Shown piece after piece: positions 1-9,890 of a DNA stretch of 64,000 bases. This DNA is from Gemmataceae bacterium (GTDB taxonomy: Bacteria > Planctomycetota > Planctomycetia > Gemmatales > Gemmataceae): assembly GCA_022616435.1 (NCBI GenBank), contig JAKEET010000117.1, forward strand, positions 1 to 64,000. The letters run 5' to 3'. The position numbers and the translations under genes are program-made. The notes beneath the pieces were generated by a model that was given only the letters and a program-made list of their open reading frames with translations, ran no database searches and was not told where the DNA came from. Position 1 is the stretch's first letter. The number at the start of each line of letters is the position of its first letter.

Positions 1-455
1 CGCCGCTTGTCGTCGATGAACGTCACGTGGTGAGGAATGTGCTGGATGGCCGTTTTCAGCAGCTGTTCCAGGGTGCGCGGGCCGCGCTCGTTGTGAACGC
101 CAACGCGCTCCAGGGCGGTGTCGGGGAGCTGGCGCAGGATCCTGGCGAGCTGGCTGCGGGTCTTGTCGAGGATGGTCAGTTCTTCCTCCAGGTCGCGATC
201 GTGGTACGCCAGGGCGGCGGCAAAACGATTCTCGTCGGCGCCGAGCAAGGCCGGCCGCTCCTCGGCAATGATCCGCTTCATGCGGTCCGCCAGGATCGGG
301 TCGAAGTCGGCCAGATGGCAGACGACTTCGAGAGTGCTCCACTTGCCGGGAATCGGCCGCGCCAGCAGCTGCTCGCGGGTCAAACCGGCCACGGCGTTGC
401 GTAGCAAGCGTGGACCGGCCAGGTAGTCGTCGATCAACTGGGTAAGTTTGGACAT
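1..455 (-). CDS. DinB/YfiT-like four-helix protein (partial, runs off left edge)
   Basis: Only the first 151 codons are in the window; the gene continues past position 1. The ATG at 455 is preceded, six bases away, by a strong GGAGGAGG ribosome site. The protein opens MSKLTQLIDDYL, and has the motif GKWSTLEVVCHLADFD and later HIPHHVTFID, the spacing of helix-borne histidines seen in DinB_2/YfiT proteins, whose histidine triad binds a divalent metal. Family members act as metal-dependent hydrolases or thiol transferases (bacillithiol, mycothiol), but many have no known reaction, so no substrate is proposed. It is divergent from the secreted-protein gene at 650. The family is fairly sure; the function is open. 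Confidence 0.75.
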   Translation of the reverse strand, partial: MSKLTQLIDDYLAGPRLLRNAVAGLTREQLLARPIPGKWSTLEVVCHLADFDPILADRMKRIIAEERPALLGADENRFAAALAYHDRDLEEELTILDKTRSQLARILRQLPDTALERVGVHNERGPRTLEQLLKTAIQHIPHHVTFIDDKR

Positions 456-649
456 GCGCTGCCTCCTCCACGGGGGGACCTGGGAGATTATAGTCGTGAA
501 TCTCCTTGCCGGCACGCGGCACGGCAACTAGCCTAGTGCGTGGCCGGGGCTTCGAAGACTCAGCCCCGGCCACAGGCGAAGTCCGAATCCCGGCGGCAAT
601 GAGAAATACTCATGCCCGGAATCGGTTTCATCACATCGAAGGAGTTCTC

Positions 650-1153
650 ATGAAGGACCAGGGATTGTTTTCGTGGGGTCTGGCGCGACGCGCGGCACTC
701 GTCGTGACGGTGGCCGCGTCGTTCGTGCTCGCCGGCGCTGGCCGGGCGAGCGCTCAGGAGGGCCAGGGCAAGTACGTGACCCAAGCCGCGGCCCGGCTGG
801 TCAATCTCATCGACAAGGCCAACAGAGAAGGCTACAAGCTACACGACAATGTCTTCTCGATCGGCGGCGGGTGGCTGAAGCAAGATGAAAACAACTGGGT
901 GGCCCTGTTCACGGTCGAGCTGAAAGCGGGGGCACAATACCGTTTCCTGGGCGCCGGCGACAACGACGCCAAGGACGTGGATCTGGAAGTTCGATTCAAC
1001 GACAAGGTCGTGGCCGTGGACACGCGCACCGACCCGACCGCGGTCGTCAGCTATTCTCCCACCACGACCGGGCGGTACCTGGTTCGCCTCCGTCTCTACG
1101 CCTCCGATCAGGACTTGCCGTGCGTTTGCCTGGGCATCGTCATGGCGAAGTGA
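650..1153 (+). CDS. Secreted protein with a PPC-like beta-sandwich, function unknown
   Basis: The ATG at 650 was chosen because AAGGAG lies six bases before it and the next residues form a clear signal peptide: MKDQGLFSWGLARR, a hydrophobic run AALVVTVAASFVLAGAG, then the site ASA-QE at about residues 35-37. The mature part of about 130 residues has the pattern of a bacterial pre-peptidase C-terminal (PPC) or similar beta-sandwich: YRFLGAGDNDAKDVDLEV, then DTRTDPTAVVSYSPTTTG, then RYLVRLRLYAS. PPC domains are usually carried by secreted proteases, but no protease domain is here, so this is a stand-alone exported protein. An in-frame open stretch upstream (from 506) has no ribosome site and is ignored. 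Confidence 0.7.
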   Translation: MKDQGLFSWGLARRAALVVTVAASFVLAGAGRASAQEGQGKYVTQAAARLVNLIDKANREGYKLHDNVFSIGGGWLKQDENNWVALFTVELKAGAQYRFLGAGDNDAKDVDLEVRFNDKVVAVDTRTDPTAVVSYSPTTTGRYLVRLRLYASDQDLPCVCLGIVMAK

Positions 1154-1201
1154 CCCGGGTCCAGCACGCCTCATCCAGGGCCCACGGACAGCTCCGTGGG
1201 C

Positions 1202-2899
1202 CTATGTGGTTTCAGGGGCGTCTCCGGCCGGCGCGTCCCCGCTCGGCGCGTCTTCGCGCGGCGCGTCTTCGCGCGGCGCGTCTTCGCGCGGCGCGCCCTC
1301 CGCCGGCTGCGGCAACGTCCACGACTGTTCGCCGATGCCGCCGCGCAACGGCGTCGTGCGCGGCTTCAGTGGTTTCACATCGCCGGCGTCCTCCTCAGCT
1401 GCCTCGTCTTCCGCCGGCTGGGCGGGCGCTTCGACGAGCGCTTGCCGCAGCGACAGGGCGATGCGCCGCGCGTCCTTGTCCAACCCGATGACTTTCACCT
1501 GCACCTGCTGGCCCGGCTTGACAATGTCGGTGACGCGCCACACCCGCTGCCGGGCCAGCTCCGAGATGTGGATCAGCCCTTCAATGCCCGGCTCCAGCTC
1601 GACGAACGCGCCGAAGTCCATGGTCCGCGTCACGGTGCCGGTCGCGATCAAGCTGACCGGCAGCCGCTCCTCGATGGTGTCCCACGGATTGGCTTCGAGA
1701 CCCTTGAGCGTCAAGCTGATCTTGCGCTGGTCCTTGTCCAGCTTCAGCACCGCCACCTTGACCGACTGCCCCGGCTGCAGCGCCTGGCTGGCGTCCTGGA
1801 CGCGCTTCCAGCTGATCTCGCTGACGTGCAGCAGGCCGTCGGCGCCGCCGATGTCCACGAACGCCCCGAAGTCACGCACCGAGCGCACGGTCCCGGTGAA
1901 CACCTGGCCCTCGGCCAGCGTCTGCCACAGCTTCTCGCGCTGTTCCTCGCGCTGCTTCTCCAGGTAATCCCGGCGGCTGACCACCAGGTTGCGCTCGTCC
2001 GGCTTGACCTCGGTGACCACGCACAGCAGTTTCTGGTTGACGTAGTCTTCCGGCTTGTCGACGCGGTACAGGTCGATCTGGCTGATCGGCATGAAGCCGC
2101 GGATGCCGTTGATGTCCACCGTCAGGCCGCCCTTGTTGGTTTCGAGCACGCGGGCCTCGACGACCATGCCCTCGGCGACCGTGGACCAATCGGCCGTCAC
2201 CGCGGCGCCGCGCCGGCTCAGGATGAGCAGGCCGTTGGCGGCGTCGTAGCCTTCGATGGTGATGTCGACGGTGGTGCCCGGCTTGGGCGGGCCATCGGGG
2301 AATTGCTCGAGCATCAAGACGCCCTGGCTGCGGCCGCCGGGGACCTCGACGAACACATCCTTGCCGTGGACGGACAGCACTTTGCCTTGTTTGCGGCCCT
2401 GATCGGCGGCCGCCGCGGCCTGGGCCCGCGCCGCCTGGGAATCCTCGGCGGCGAAAATGTCCTGGGCCGACATGCCGCCCATCGCGGCTTCCAGCTCGCC
2501 GGCGATCTCGTCGTCCAGTTCCTTCAACTTCACGCCGGTGAAGCGCTGCTCGTCCACCAGCGACGGCACGGCTTCGCGGACGCGGCGCCGCGGCATGCCG
2601 CCGCCGCCCTGGGCCGGCTTCTTCTTGCCGCGATCCTGTCTGCCCTTGTCTGCCGGAGCGCCTCCGGCCGGCGGCGCCGCGGACACTGGACCCACGGGCC
2701 CTGATCCGGCGGACGCTGGACCGGCGGACGGTGGCGCTGCGGCCGGAGGACCGGTAGGCGCTGTTCCGGGAACCGGACCCGCCGGCGGGGTTGTCGTGGC
2801 GGCCGGGCTGGTCGCGGGTATCGAATCCGCGGGAGCAGACGGCGTGGGGTTCGGCGGCGGCGCCTGGCTCGGCGCGGCGCCTTGTTGGGGCTCGTTCAT
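1202..2899 (-). CDS. S1-domain RNA-binding protein (ribosomal protein S1-like)
   Basis: A 565-residue protein with a Pro/Ala-rich N-terminal tail of about 100 residues, then four consecutive S1/OB-type RNA-binding modules. The last two are the most typical: FTGTVRSVRDFGAFVDIGG and ATGTVTRTMDFGAFVELEPG, each followed by GLLHVSEIS or GLIHISELA. Such proteins bind mRNA on the 30S subunit or assist RNA decay; standard S1 has six modules, so this is a shortened planctomycete-type S1 or a paralogue rather than certain rpsA. The C-terminus ends in tandem EDAPR pentapeptides encoded by a 15-bp repeat. ATG at 2899 is preferred to a TTG six codons upstream; neither has a strong ribosome site. Confidence 0.85.
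   Translation of the reverse strand: MNEPQQGAAPSQAPPPNPTPSAPADSIPATSPAATTTPPAGPVPGTAPTGPPAAAPPSAGPASAGSGPVGPVSAAPPAGGAPADKGRQDRGKKKPAQGGGGMPRRRVREAVPSLVDEQRFTGVKLKELDDEIAGELEAAMGGMSAQDIFAAEDSQAARAQAAAAADQGRKQGKVLSVHGKDVFVEVPGGRSQGVLMLEQFPDGPPKPGTTVDITIEGYDAANGLLILSRRGAAVTADWSTVAEGMVVEARVLETNKGGLTVDINGIRGFMPISQIDLYRVDKPEDYVNQKLLCVVTEVKPDERNLVVSRRDYLEKQREEQREKLWQTLAEGQVFTGTVRSVRDFGAFVDIGGADGLLHVSEISWKRVQDASQALQPGQSVKVAVLKLDKDQRKISLTLKGLEANPWDTIEERLPVSLIATGTVTRTMDFGAFVELEPGIEGLIHISELARQRVWRVTDIVKPGQQVQVKVIGLDKDARRIALSLRQALVEAPAQPAEDEAAEEDAGDVKPLKPRTTPLRGGIGEQSWTLPQPAEGAPREDAPREDAPREDAPSGDAPAGDAPETT
1215..1304. repeat. 15-bp tandem repeat inside the S1-domain gene
   Basis: Three identical copies of the 15-mer GGCGCGTCTTCGCGC cover 1245-1289, with degenerate copies at 1215-1244 and 1290-1304. 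On the coding (minus) strand they give EDAPR pentapeptides near the C-terminus, so copy-number change keeps the reading frame. Confidence 0.9.
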
Positions 2900-3049
2900 G
2901 GTCGTTCCGATTGGCAACCGACGCCGCCTGGGCTTGGCGCAACCTTGCCAAGTCCCAAGCGGCGTCGGTAGAAGGTTGTTCTAATTCACCGTGCGTGAAT
3001 CGGCAATCCGAGCCTGAGCGCCAGCGAAGGGGCCGGCTCGCCATCGCCG

Positions 3050-4759
3050 TCAGCTTTTCGCGGTCTCGCGGAGGTGCGGGCTCGCCGACTGCTTCAAGAC
3101 GGCCTCGATCTTGGCTCGCAGGCGCAGAAAGGCCTGCACGCAACCGGGATCGAAGTGGGTGCCGGCCTTGCTCAAGATCTCCAGGAAGGCCAGCGGCGGC
3201 GGCATGGCCGGCCGGTACGGACGATGCGACGTCATGGCGTCAAAGGCGTCGGCGACCGCCACGATGCGGGCCGTCAGGGCGATCCGGTCGCGGCCCAGCT
3301 TGTCCGGGTAGCCCGTGCCGTCCCAGCGTTCGTGATGGTGGCGGACGATGGGCACAATCGGGTTCAGGCTGGCGATCGACTCGACGATGGCGGCGCCCTT
3401 GACGGTGTGGTCCTTCATGGCTTCGAACTCGGCCGGCGTCAGCTTGCCGGGCTTGCGCAGGATGGCGTCGTCGATGCCGATCTTGCCGATGTCGTGCAGC
3501 GGCGTGCCGATCTGAAGCTGGTAGCAGTCGGTTTGCGAAAGCCGCAGCTCATCGGCCAGCAGCAGCGCGTACTGGGTGACGCGCTTGGTGTGGTCGCCGG
3601 TGTGCTGATCGCGCATTTCGACGGCCCGGGCCAGCGTCGCCACGGTCTCCACGAACTGCTCGCGCTGCTGCTGGACCAGCTGGCCGCACTCGATGCCCAC
3701 GGCCACGCTGGCGGCGATGGCGTCGGCCAGGTACAGCTCGCTTTCGCCGAACGGCTCCTGGAGCGGACCGCGGTCGAGGTGCAGGACGCCCAGGCGGCGC
3801 CGCGGGGTGCGCAAGAGCGCGCAGATCACCGACGACATCGAGCCCTGCTTGACGCTGTGCGCGCTGACGAGGAACTCGTCGACCGCCACGTCCTGGCACA
3901 AGATCGATTCGCCGTGCTGGAAGCAGCGCTCGACGAACGTCCTGCTGTAGCCCTTGTCGTTGGCGTCGCTCACGCCCGGCGCCAGGAGCGCCCGCAGCAG
4001 CAGCTGATCGGTCGTCGGCTCGAACAGCAGGATGGCGCCGCGCTGGGCGCCCAGGGCGGCCAGGGCGTCGGCCAGGATCGACTGCAACAGCTCGTCGGGG
4101 TGCGACAGCTTGCACAGGTGGTGGTTGGCGCGCAGCAGCGTCAGCATCGCCTGGCCTTGCTGCGGCCGGCGATCGGTGGCGACCATGGTCAGCGCTTCGT
4201 CCCAGGATTGGTGGGCCACCACCTGGATTTCCAGCTCCGGGTAGGACTGCGGTCCGCGCCGGTCGTCCGCGCAGGCTTGCTGGTCCCGTGCCACGGCCCG
4301 GCGCATGGCCAACAGGCCGCTATCCCGGTCCGGTGTGGTTGCTGCGGGGGCCAGAGCCTGCGTCGGGTCGGCCGCGGTCGACGTCGGCAACACGGTGGTC
4401 ACCATCTCGGCCCGGCGCAGCGGCGGCGCCTCGTGTTCCGGCGGACAGTTGACGAGGGTTTCGACCTGGATCATCACCTTGCCAACTTGGACCAGGTCGT
4501 TTTCGCGAAGCTCCTTCTGGCCTCCCCGGAGCGGCACGCCGTTCACCAAGGTGGGATAGCGCACGTCATCCGCCAGATCGCGGATGACCCACCGGCAGCC
4601 GCCGTTCTTGATTTCGGCATGAAGCCGCTCGACCGAGAAATCTCGAAGGACAACGTCGGCGGTGTTCTGGCGGCCGATGCGCAGGGAAGTGCTGGACTCC
4701 CACTTCAACCCGTTCAATTTGGAACCGAGACCGGCAAGAACGATGCGGGGTTCGTTCAT
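3050..4759 (-). CDS. FHA-GAF-HD-GYP signalling protein, probable cyclic-di-GMP phosphodiesterase
   Basis: 569 residues with three domains in order. Residues 24-98 form an FHA phosphothreonine-binding domain (LRIGR, then SVERLHAEI, then a final VGKVMIQVE strand). Residues about 220-355 form a GAF sensor domain. Residues about 375-550 form an HD-GYP domain with HDIGKIG (422-428), and HHHERWDGTGYP (474-485) that carries the GTGYP signature. HD-GYP proteins hydrolyse cyclic di-GMP, and the HD and GYP motifs are intact here. The FHA domain suggests control by a Ser/Thr kinase; the divergent kinase at 5058 is the nearest candidate. No membrane segment is seen, so it is probably cytoplasmic. The ATG at 4759 follows AGGATATTCC. 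Confidence 0.9.
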   Translation of the reverse strand: MNEPRIVLAGLGSKLNGLKWESSTSLRIGRQNTADVVLRDFSVERLHAEIKNGGCRWVIRDLADDVRYPTLVNGVPLRGGQKELRENDLVQVGKVMIQVETLVNCPPEHEAPPLRRAEMVTTVLPTSTAADPTQALAPAATTPDRDSGLLAMRRAVARDQQACADDRRGPQSYPELEIQVVAHQSWDEALTMVATDRRPQQGQAMLTLLRANHHLCKLSHPDELLQSILADALAALGAQRGAILLFEPTTDQLLLRALLAPGVSDANDKGYSRTFVERCFQHGESILCQDVAVDEFLVSAHSVKQGSMSSVICALLRTPRRRLGVLHLDRGPLQEPFGESELYLADAIAASVAVGIECGQLVQQQREQFVETVATLARAVEMRDQHTGDHTKRVTQYALLLADELRLSQTDCYQLQIGTPLHDIGKIGIDDAILRKPGKLTPAEFEAMKDHTVKGAAIVESIASLNPIVPIVRHHHERWDGTGYPDKLGRDRIALTARIVAVADAFDAMTSHRPYRPAMPPPLAFLEILSKAGTHFDPGCVQAFLRLRAKIEAVLKQSASPHLRETAKS

Positions 4760-4926
4760 GGAATATCCTACGAGCGACTCGGAGCCGAAGTCGCTTAAAG
4801 GGGGGCGCTCAAAGGGGGCGGCGGGGGCAGACTCCTTTTACAACCATAGCTCACGCCGGCGCGCGTTGCCCACTCGCGCCAAAAAGGCAAGGTGGGAAAA
4901 GAATTGCCGCTTTTCTGGCGATGCTA

Positions 4927-4935
4927 TGCTATAAT
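4927..4935 (+). promoter_or_regulatory. Extended -10 promoter element upstream of the kinase gene
   Basis: TGCTATAAT at 4927-4935 is a perfect sigma70 -10 hexamer with the TG extension. A convincing -35 box is not seen at the usual distance (TTGCCG at 4904 is about three bases too far), which fits an extended -10 promoter. It would give a leader of about 115 bases before the kinase ATG at 5058. Confidence 0.5.
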
Positions 4936-5057
4936 CGTCATGACTTGGAGGTTTAGCTAGATTCCCGCCTTGGCCGTCGCGCCGCTGGCTCAATCGCCCG
5001 CCAGTGTGGCCGGATTGGTTCGCGTCTGTGAGGGGTCTCGGCGGAGGAAACCACTGC

Positions 5058-6578
5058 ATGGCACGACTACCCCAGGACGTTGGGAAACCGGGCGAGCTGC
5101 CGAAACCGTCGGTTGCGGCGCCCTCCCCTGCGCCGGAGGGGGCCTGGGAATCACTGGGCTCGACCCGCGTGATTGAAGGCGATACCCCGACCAATTTGCA
5201 CCGCAAGGATCTGGTGCGCGCCGATTCACCCCTGAGCCAGCGCGAGACCAAACGGCAGCCCAGCGAGCCGGCGCAGCTGGGCGATTTCCAGCTGCTGCAC
5301 AAGATCGGTGAAGGCGCCATGGGCGCCGTCTACAAGGCCTGGCAGGCCAGCTTCGGCCGGCACGTGGCCCTGAAAATTCTCTTCCCCCACATCGGCAACA
5401 ACCCCAAGCTGGTCGAGCGGCTCTACCGTGAAGGCTGCGTCATGGGCCAGCTGGACCACCCCAACATCGTGCAGGCCTACGGGGTCGACGAAGATCAGGG
5501 CCGGCACTACGTCGCGCTGGAGTTCATCGACGGCCAGAGCATGCAGAAATGGCTGGCCAAGCTGGGCCGCATCGCGCTCAGCGACGCGCTGCACATCGTC
5601 CTCAAGTGCGCCGACGCCCTCGACTACGCCCACCGACTCGGGCTCGTGCACCGCGACATCAAGCCGGACAACATCCTCATCACCAAGGACGGCGACGTGA
5701 AAGTCGCCGACCTGGGCATGGTCAAGCAGACCGAGGACGACGAGGAGATGGCCTTGACCCAGACCGGCCACGCCGTGGGGACGCCGTGGTACATGCCGCT
5801 GGAACAGGCCAAGAACGCCAAGGAGACTGATCGGCGTTCCGACATCTATGCCCTGGGGTGCATGCTCTATTGCTTCATTACCGGCGCGCCGCCGTTCGCG
5901 GGCAAGACATTGCTCGACGTCATTCGCGCCAAGGAAACCGGTTCGTTCCCGCCCGCGCGGCAAGTAAGTCCCGAGGTGCCCGAACGCCTCGACCTGATCA
6001 TCACCAAGATGACGGCCAAGCTCCCCAAGTACCGCTATCAGACTTGCGAGGAGTTGATCCACGACCTCGAAGGCTTGCGCCTGGCCAGCGCCCGCCTCTC
6101 CTTCCTGGACGACGGCAGCGCCGAGGACACGGCCGTCCGACCAGCGCCCACCACCGGAGACCTGCCGGTCTACCGGGCCGACCCCAATGTTTGGTATGTG
6201 CGCGCCAAGGACGCGGATGGACGCAAGGTCGTTCACCAGCTGACGACGCCGGAAGTCCAGGAGATGCTCGAGAACGATACGCTGGGACCCAACAACAAGG
6301 CGAGTCACGATCCCAGCGAGGGCTTTCGCGCCCTGGCAACCTACCGCGAATTCCAGAACATCGCCTTCGTCAAGGCTTCCCGGCAGTCGGCCGACGACCG
6401 CTCGATTCGCTACCGGACGCTGTACAAGAAGATCGAGGAGCAAGCCAACGAGCGCGAGAAGGCCAACGCCAAGGAGCGGGACGACACGCCGCCGTGGCTG
6501 CCGCTGGCGATCAAGTTTGGCGGCGGCGGCCTTGCCGTGCTCCTGCTCATCATGTTTTTCTGGTGGCTGATGAGCTAG
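5058..6578 (+). CDS. Tail-anchored Ser/Thr protein kinase with a GYF-like module and DLG motif
   Basis: 506 residues. The ATG at 5058 follows GGAGG by ten bases. The Hanks-type kinase domain spans residues about 76-340: glycine loop GEGAMGAVY, VALK lysine at 106, HRDIKPDN at 198-205, and DLG (218-220) where most kinases have DFG; the following GTPWYMPLEQ is the activation segment end. Residues about 377-433 (NVWYVRAKDADGR ... LTTPEVQEM) look like a GYF_2/DUF4339 module. A charged, probably helical segment precedes a C-terminal membrane helix (about 480-505, ending FFWWLMS), so the kinase faces the cytoplasm and is tail-anchored. It is divergent from the FHA-HD-GYP gene, a plausible partner. 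All catalytic residues are present, so it is probably active. Confidence 0.9.
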   Translation: MARLPQDVGKPGELPKPSVAAPSPAPEGAWESLGSTRVIEGDTPTNLHRKDLVRADSPLSQRETKRQPSEPAQLGDFQLLHKIGEGAMGAVYKAWQASFGRHVALKILFPHIGNNPKLVERLYREGCVMGQLDHPNIVQAYGVDEDQGRHYVALEFIDGQSMQKWLAKLGRIALSDALHIVLKCADALDYAHRLGLVHRDIKPDNILITKDGDVKVADLGMVKQTEDDEEMALTQTGHAVGTPWYMPLEQAKNAKETDRRSDIYALGCMLYCFITGAPPFAGKTLLDVIRAKETGSFPPARQVSPEVPERLDLIITKMTAKLPKYRYQTCEELIHDLEGLRLASARLSFLDDGSAEDTAVRPAPTTGDLPVYRADPNVWYVRAKDADGRKVVHQLTTPEVQEMLENDTLGPNNKASHDPSEGFRALATYREFQNIAFVKASRQSADDRSIRYRTLYKKIEEQANEREKANAKERDDTPPWLPLAIKFGGGGLAVLLLIMFFWWLMS

Positions 6579-6604
6579 CGAACGCCGCTAACGGCCGTGA
6601 CGCG

Positions 6605-7507
<903 letters not shown>

Positions 7508-7562
7508 GGGATCAGGCGTCCTCCGCTCGTCGGTCTCGATGGCGCGGGCCATGGTTCAGCCG

Positions 7563-7958
7563 TCAACCGGCGATGCGACGCTTCTTCGAACCGGAAGCCG
7601 CCGGCTGTTTTTTGGGCGCGGTTGGCCGCCGCGTCACAACCCGGGACTTGCTCGTTGCGCGAGGCCTGCGCTGTCGTTGGGTGAAGTGCTGCTTGAGCGC
7701 GTTCCAGCGCTCGGCGGTGGCAAAATAGGTTTGCGTGGCGGCGTACTCCTTGTCGTCAGCGGCTTTGAAGACGATCATCCACCCGCTCGGATGTTCCTTG
7801 AAATGCTCGTCGAGGTAGGCCCTCACGAAACGCAATGAGTCGCCGACCTCAAAACGCCTGCTTCGCTTCCACGAAAACGGTTCGCCCCGCGGGCAAGCAT
7901 GAAAGCTATCCATGCAATAGAACACGTCGCCGTCGAGGCATTCCAACGCCACGCTCAT
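7563..7958 (-). CDS. Small protein with basic tail, possible partner or immunity protein of the upstream toxin-like gene
   Basis: 131 residues, not recognised as a named family. The first 90 residues look folded and globular (MSVALECLDGDVFYCMDSFH, then FEVGDSLRFVRAYLDEHF). The last 40 are a Lys/Arg/Pro/Ala-rich tail (PKKQPAASGSKKRRIAG) that could bind nucleic acid or an acidic partner. It starts 30 bases after the stop of the toxin-like gene at 7989-8264 on the same strand, with a GAGG stretch before the ATG, so the two are probably co-transcribed. A partner or immunity role is inferred only from this arrangement. Confidence 0.5.
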   Translation of the reverse strand: MSVALECLDGDVFYCMDSFHACPRGEPFSWKRSRRFEVGDSLRFVRAYLDEHFKEHPSGWMIVFKAADDKEYAATQTYFATAERWNALKQHFTQRQRRPRATSKSRVVTRRPTAPKKQPAASGSKKRRIAG

Positions 7959-7964
7959 CGCCGC

Positions 7965-7994
7965 CTCGCTGTGTTAGAACTCGCTGTGTTAGAA
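7965..7994. repeat. Perfect 15-bp tandem duplication spanning a stop codon
   Basis: CTCGCTGTGTTAGAA occurs twice back to back (7965-7979 and 7980-7994). It overlaps the stop codon of the toxin-like gene and fills the short spacer to the next gene. It has the same 15-bp period as the coding repeats elsewhere in the window. Confidence 0.9.
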
Positions 7995-8264
7995 ATTGTC
8001 CGGGCCGTGATGAACCTCGCCATCCGGTCGCACATTGGTGTGCGTTCCGTCGCGGTGTTCAACGTCCCAATGAAAATCCTCATCTCCACCGCCCGGTTGT
8101 CGCGCCGGCACCCATTCGTTGCCGTCGCGATCCACGTATCCATTTTGATCTCCGCGCGGCGGTTTCGTCAACCACTCTGGATACGGCGGACGGTACGGAT
8201 GCCTTCCAGAGCGCGGCAACAAGCGCCAAGGAAACTTGGTGGGCCAATCGCCTTCCTTCGCCAT
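7989..8264 (-). CDS. Small protein resembling the C-terminal toxin module of polymorphic toxins
   Basis: 91 residues. The middle and end read NGYVDRDGNEWVPARQPGG, then DFHWDVEHRDGTHTNVRPDG, then EVHHGPDNF. A glycine/aspartate turn, WVP, HWDV and NV-PDG series of this kind is what I associate with small nuclease-like C-terminal domains of polymorphic toxins; the match is from memory and is moderate. Unlike those, it is not attached to a delivery domain and has no signal peptide. The N-terminus (WPTKFPWRLLPRSGRHPYR) is Pro/Arg-rich. It is followed at 30 bases by a small unrelated protein, as toxin and immunity genes often are. The ATG at 8264 has GGGAG about 12 bases ahead. Confidence 0.5.
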   Translation of the reverse strand: MAKEGDWPTKFPWRLLPRSGRHPYRPPYPEWLTKPPRGDQNGYVDRDGNEWVPARQPGGGDEDFHWDVEHRDGTHTNVRPDGEVHHGPDNF

Positions 8265-8285
8265 CGTCGCACTCCCACGGCCGAC

Positions 8286-9839
8286 CTACTCCCACTCAAT
8301 CGTCGCCGGCGGCTTGCTGCTGATGTCGTACACCACCCGGTTGACCCCCTTCACTTCGTTGATGATCCGCGTCGAGATCTTCGCCAGCAGCTCGTACGGC
8401 AGGTGCGCCCAGTCGGCGGTCATGAAGTCGTCGGTCTGCACCGCCCGGATGGCGGCCACGTTCTCGTAGGTCCGGCCGTCGCCCATGACCCCGACCGAAT
8501 GGATCGGCAACAGCACCGCGAACGCCTGGGCCGTCTGCCGGTACCAGCCGGATTGCTTCAGTTCCTCCAGCACGATCGCGTCCGCCTCGCGCAGCACCTC
8601 GAGCCGCGGCTCCGACACCGGGCCGAGGCAGCGCACCGCCAGGCCGGGGCCCGGGAACGGGTGCCGCCAGACGAGGTTCTGCGGGAGTCCCAGCTCCAGG
8701 CCGAGCCGGCGCACCTCGTCCTTGAACAGGTCCTTGAGCGGCTCGATCAGCTCGAAGCCCAGCTCCTTGGGGAGCCCGCCGACGTTGTGGTGGGTCTTGA
8801 TGGTCGCCGCCGGGCCGTCGGCCGCCACGCCGCTCTCGATGACGTCGGGATAGAGCGTTCCCTGGGCGAGGAACTTCGCGTTGGCGATGTGGCGGGCTTC
8901 GTCCTTGAACACGTCGATGAAGACGTGGCCGATGATGCGACGTTTCTCCTGCGGATCGGACACGTTCGCCAGGGCGCTCAGGAAGCGCTCGCGGGCATCG
9001 ACGACGTGCAGGTCCGCCTTGAAATGCCCCTGGAAGGTGTTCTTGACCGCCTCGGTCTCGCCTTTCCGCAGCAAGCCGTTGTTGACGAAGATGCACGCCA
9101 CCTGCGGCCCGATCGCCTTGACCAAGAGCGCCGCGCACACGGACGAATCGACCCCGCCCGACAGCCCGCAGATGACGCGGTGCGCGCCGATGCGCTGCCG
9201 CAGCTCGGCCACCGTCTGGTCCACGAAGGACTGCAACCGCCACTGTCCGGTGCAGCCGCAGATCTCGTACAGGAAGTTGCGCAGCATCCGGCTGCCATAG
9301 GGCGTGTGGCTGACTTCGGGGTGAAACTGCAGCCCGAACACCGGCCGGCTGCGATGCCGCACCGCGGCGACCGGGCAGGTGGCGGTCGCGGCCAGCGGCA
9401 CGAAATCCTGATCGATATTTGCGACCTGATCGCCGTGGCTCATCCACACGACGGTTTCCGGCGGCACGTCGGCGAGCAGACCATCGGCCTCGACCACCCG
9501 CAGCTCGGTGCGGCCGAACTCCCGGCTCTTGGCCGACTGCACCTTGCTGCCGAGCTGCTGGCAGGCGAGTTGCATGCCGTAGCAGATGCCCAGCACCGGC
9601 ACGCCCAGGTCGAAGATCCTTGGATCGCACGTGGGCGCGTTCGGTTCGTAGACGCTGGCGGGGCCGCCCGACAGGATGATCCCGACCGGCCGCAGCGCCT
9701 TGACGCGGTCGGCGTCCAGGTCGTGGCGGACGAGCTGGCAGAAGACGTTCTGCTCGCGCACCCGGCGGGCGATCAACTGGGCGTACTGGGCCCCGAAGTC
9801 GAAAATCAGGACGCGTTCATGTTCGGGCAATGTTGACAT
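8286..9839 (-). CDS. guaA: GMP synthase (glutamine-hydrolysing)
   Basis: Converts XMP to GMP using glutamine and ATP. 517 residues, the usual length. The N-terminal class I glutamine amidotransferase domain (about 10-195) has the nucleophile in GICYGMQ (Cys 86) and the His/Glu pair in [10 protein letters not shown]. The ATP-pyrophosphatase domain follows with the PP-loop [10 protein letters not shown], and the C-terminal dimerisation domain ends in the expected [18 protein letters not shown]. It starts 51 bases beyond the proC stop on the same strand and may be transcribed with it. Confidence 0.97.
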   Translation of the reverse strand: MSTLPEHERVLIFDFGAQYAQLIARRVREQNVFCQLVRHDLDADRVKALRPVGIILSGGPASVYEPNAPTCDPRIFDLGVPVLGICYGMQLACQQLGSKVQSAKSREFGRTELRVVEADGLLADVPPETVVWMSHGDQVANIDQDFVPLAATATCPVAAVRHRSRPVFGLQFHPEVSHTPYGSRMLRNFLYEICGCTGQWRLQSFVDQTVAELRQRIGAHRVICGLSGGVDSSVCAALLVKAIGPQVACIFVNNGLLRKGETEAVKNTFQGHFKADLHVVDARERFLSALANVSDPQEKRRIIGHVFIDVFKDEARHIANAKFLAQGTLYPDVIESGVAADGPAATIKTHHNVGGLPKELGFELIEPLKDLFKDEVRRLGLELGLPQNLVWRHPFPGPGLAVRCLGPVSEPRLEVLREADAIVLEELKQSGWYRQTAQAFAVLLPIHSVGVMGDGRTYENVAAIRAVQTDDFMTADWAHLPYELLAKISTRIINEVKGVNRVVYDISSKPPATIEWE

Positions 9840-9890
9840 ACTCGCTCGTTGGAATCACGAAGATGCAGCGCTCGGCATGATGCAGCCGAG

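Noticed and set aside
506-649. Upstream extension of the secreted protein
   Set aside because: It would bury the signal peptide, and the ribosome site is at 639-644.
3074-4798. Long rightward open frame
   Set aside because: It is the antisense shadow of the FHA-GAF-HD-GYP gene in G+C-rich DNA, with Gln/Arg/His-rich composition and no domain.
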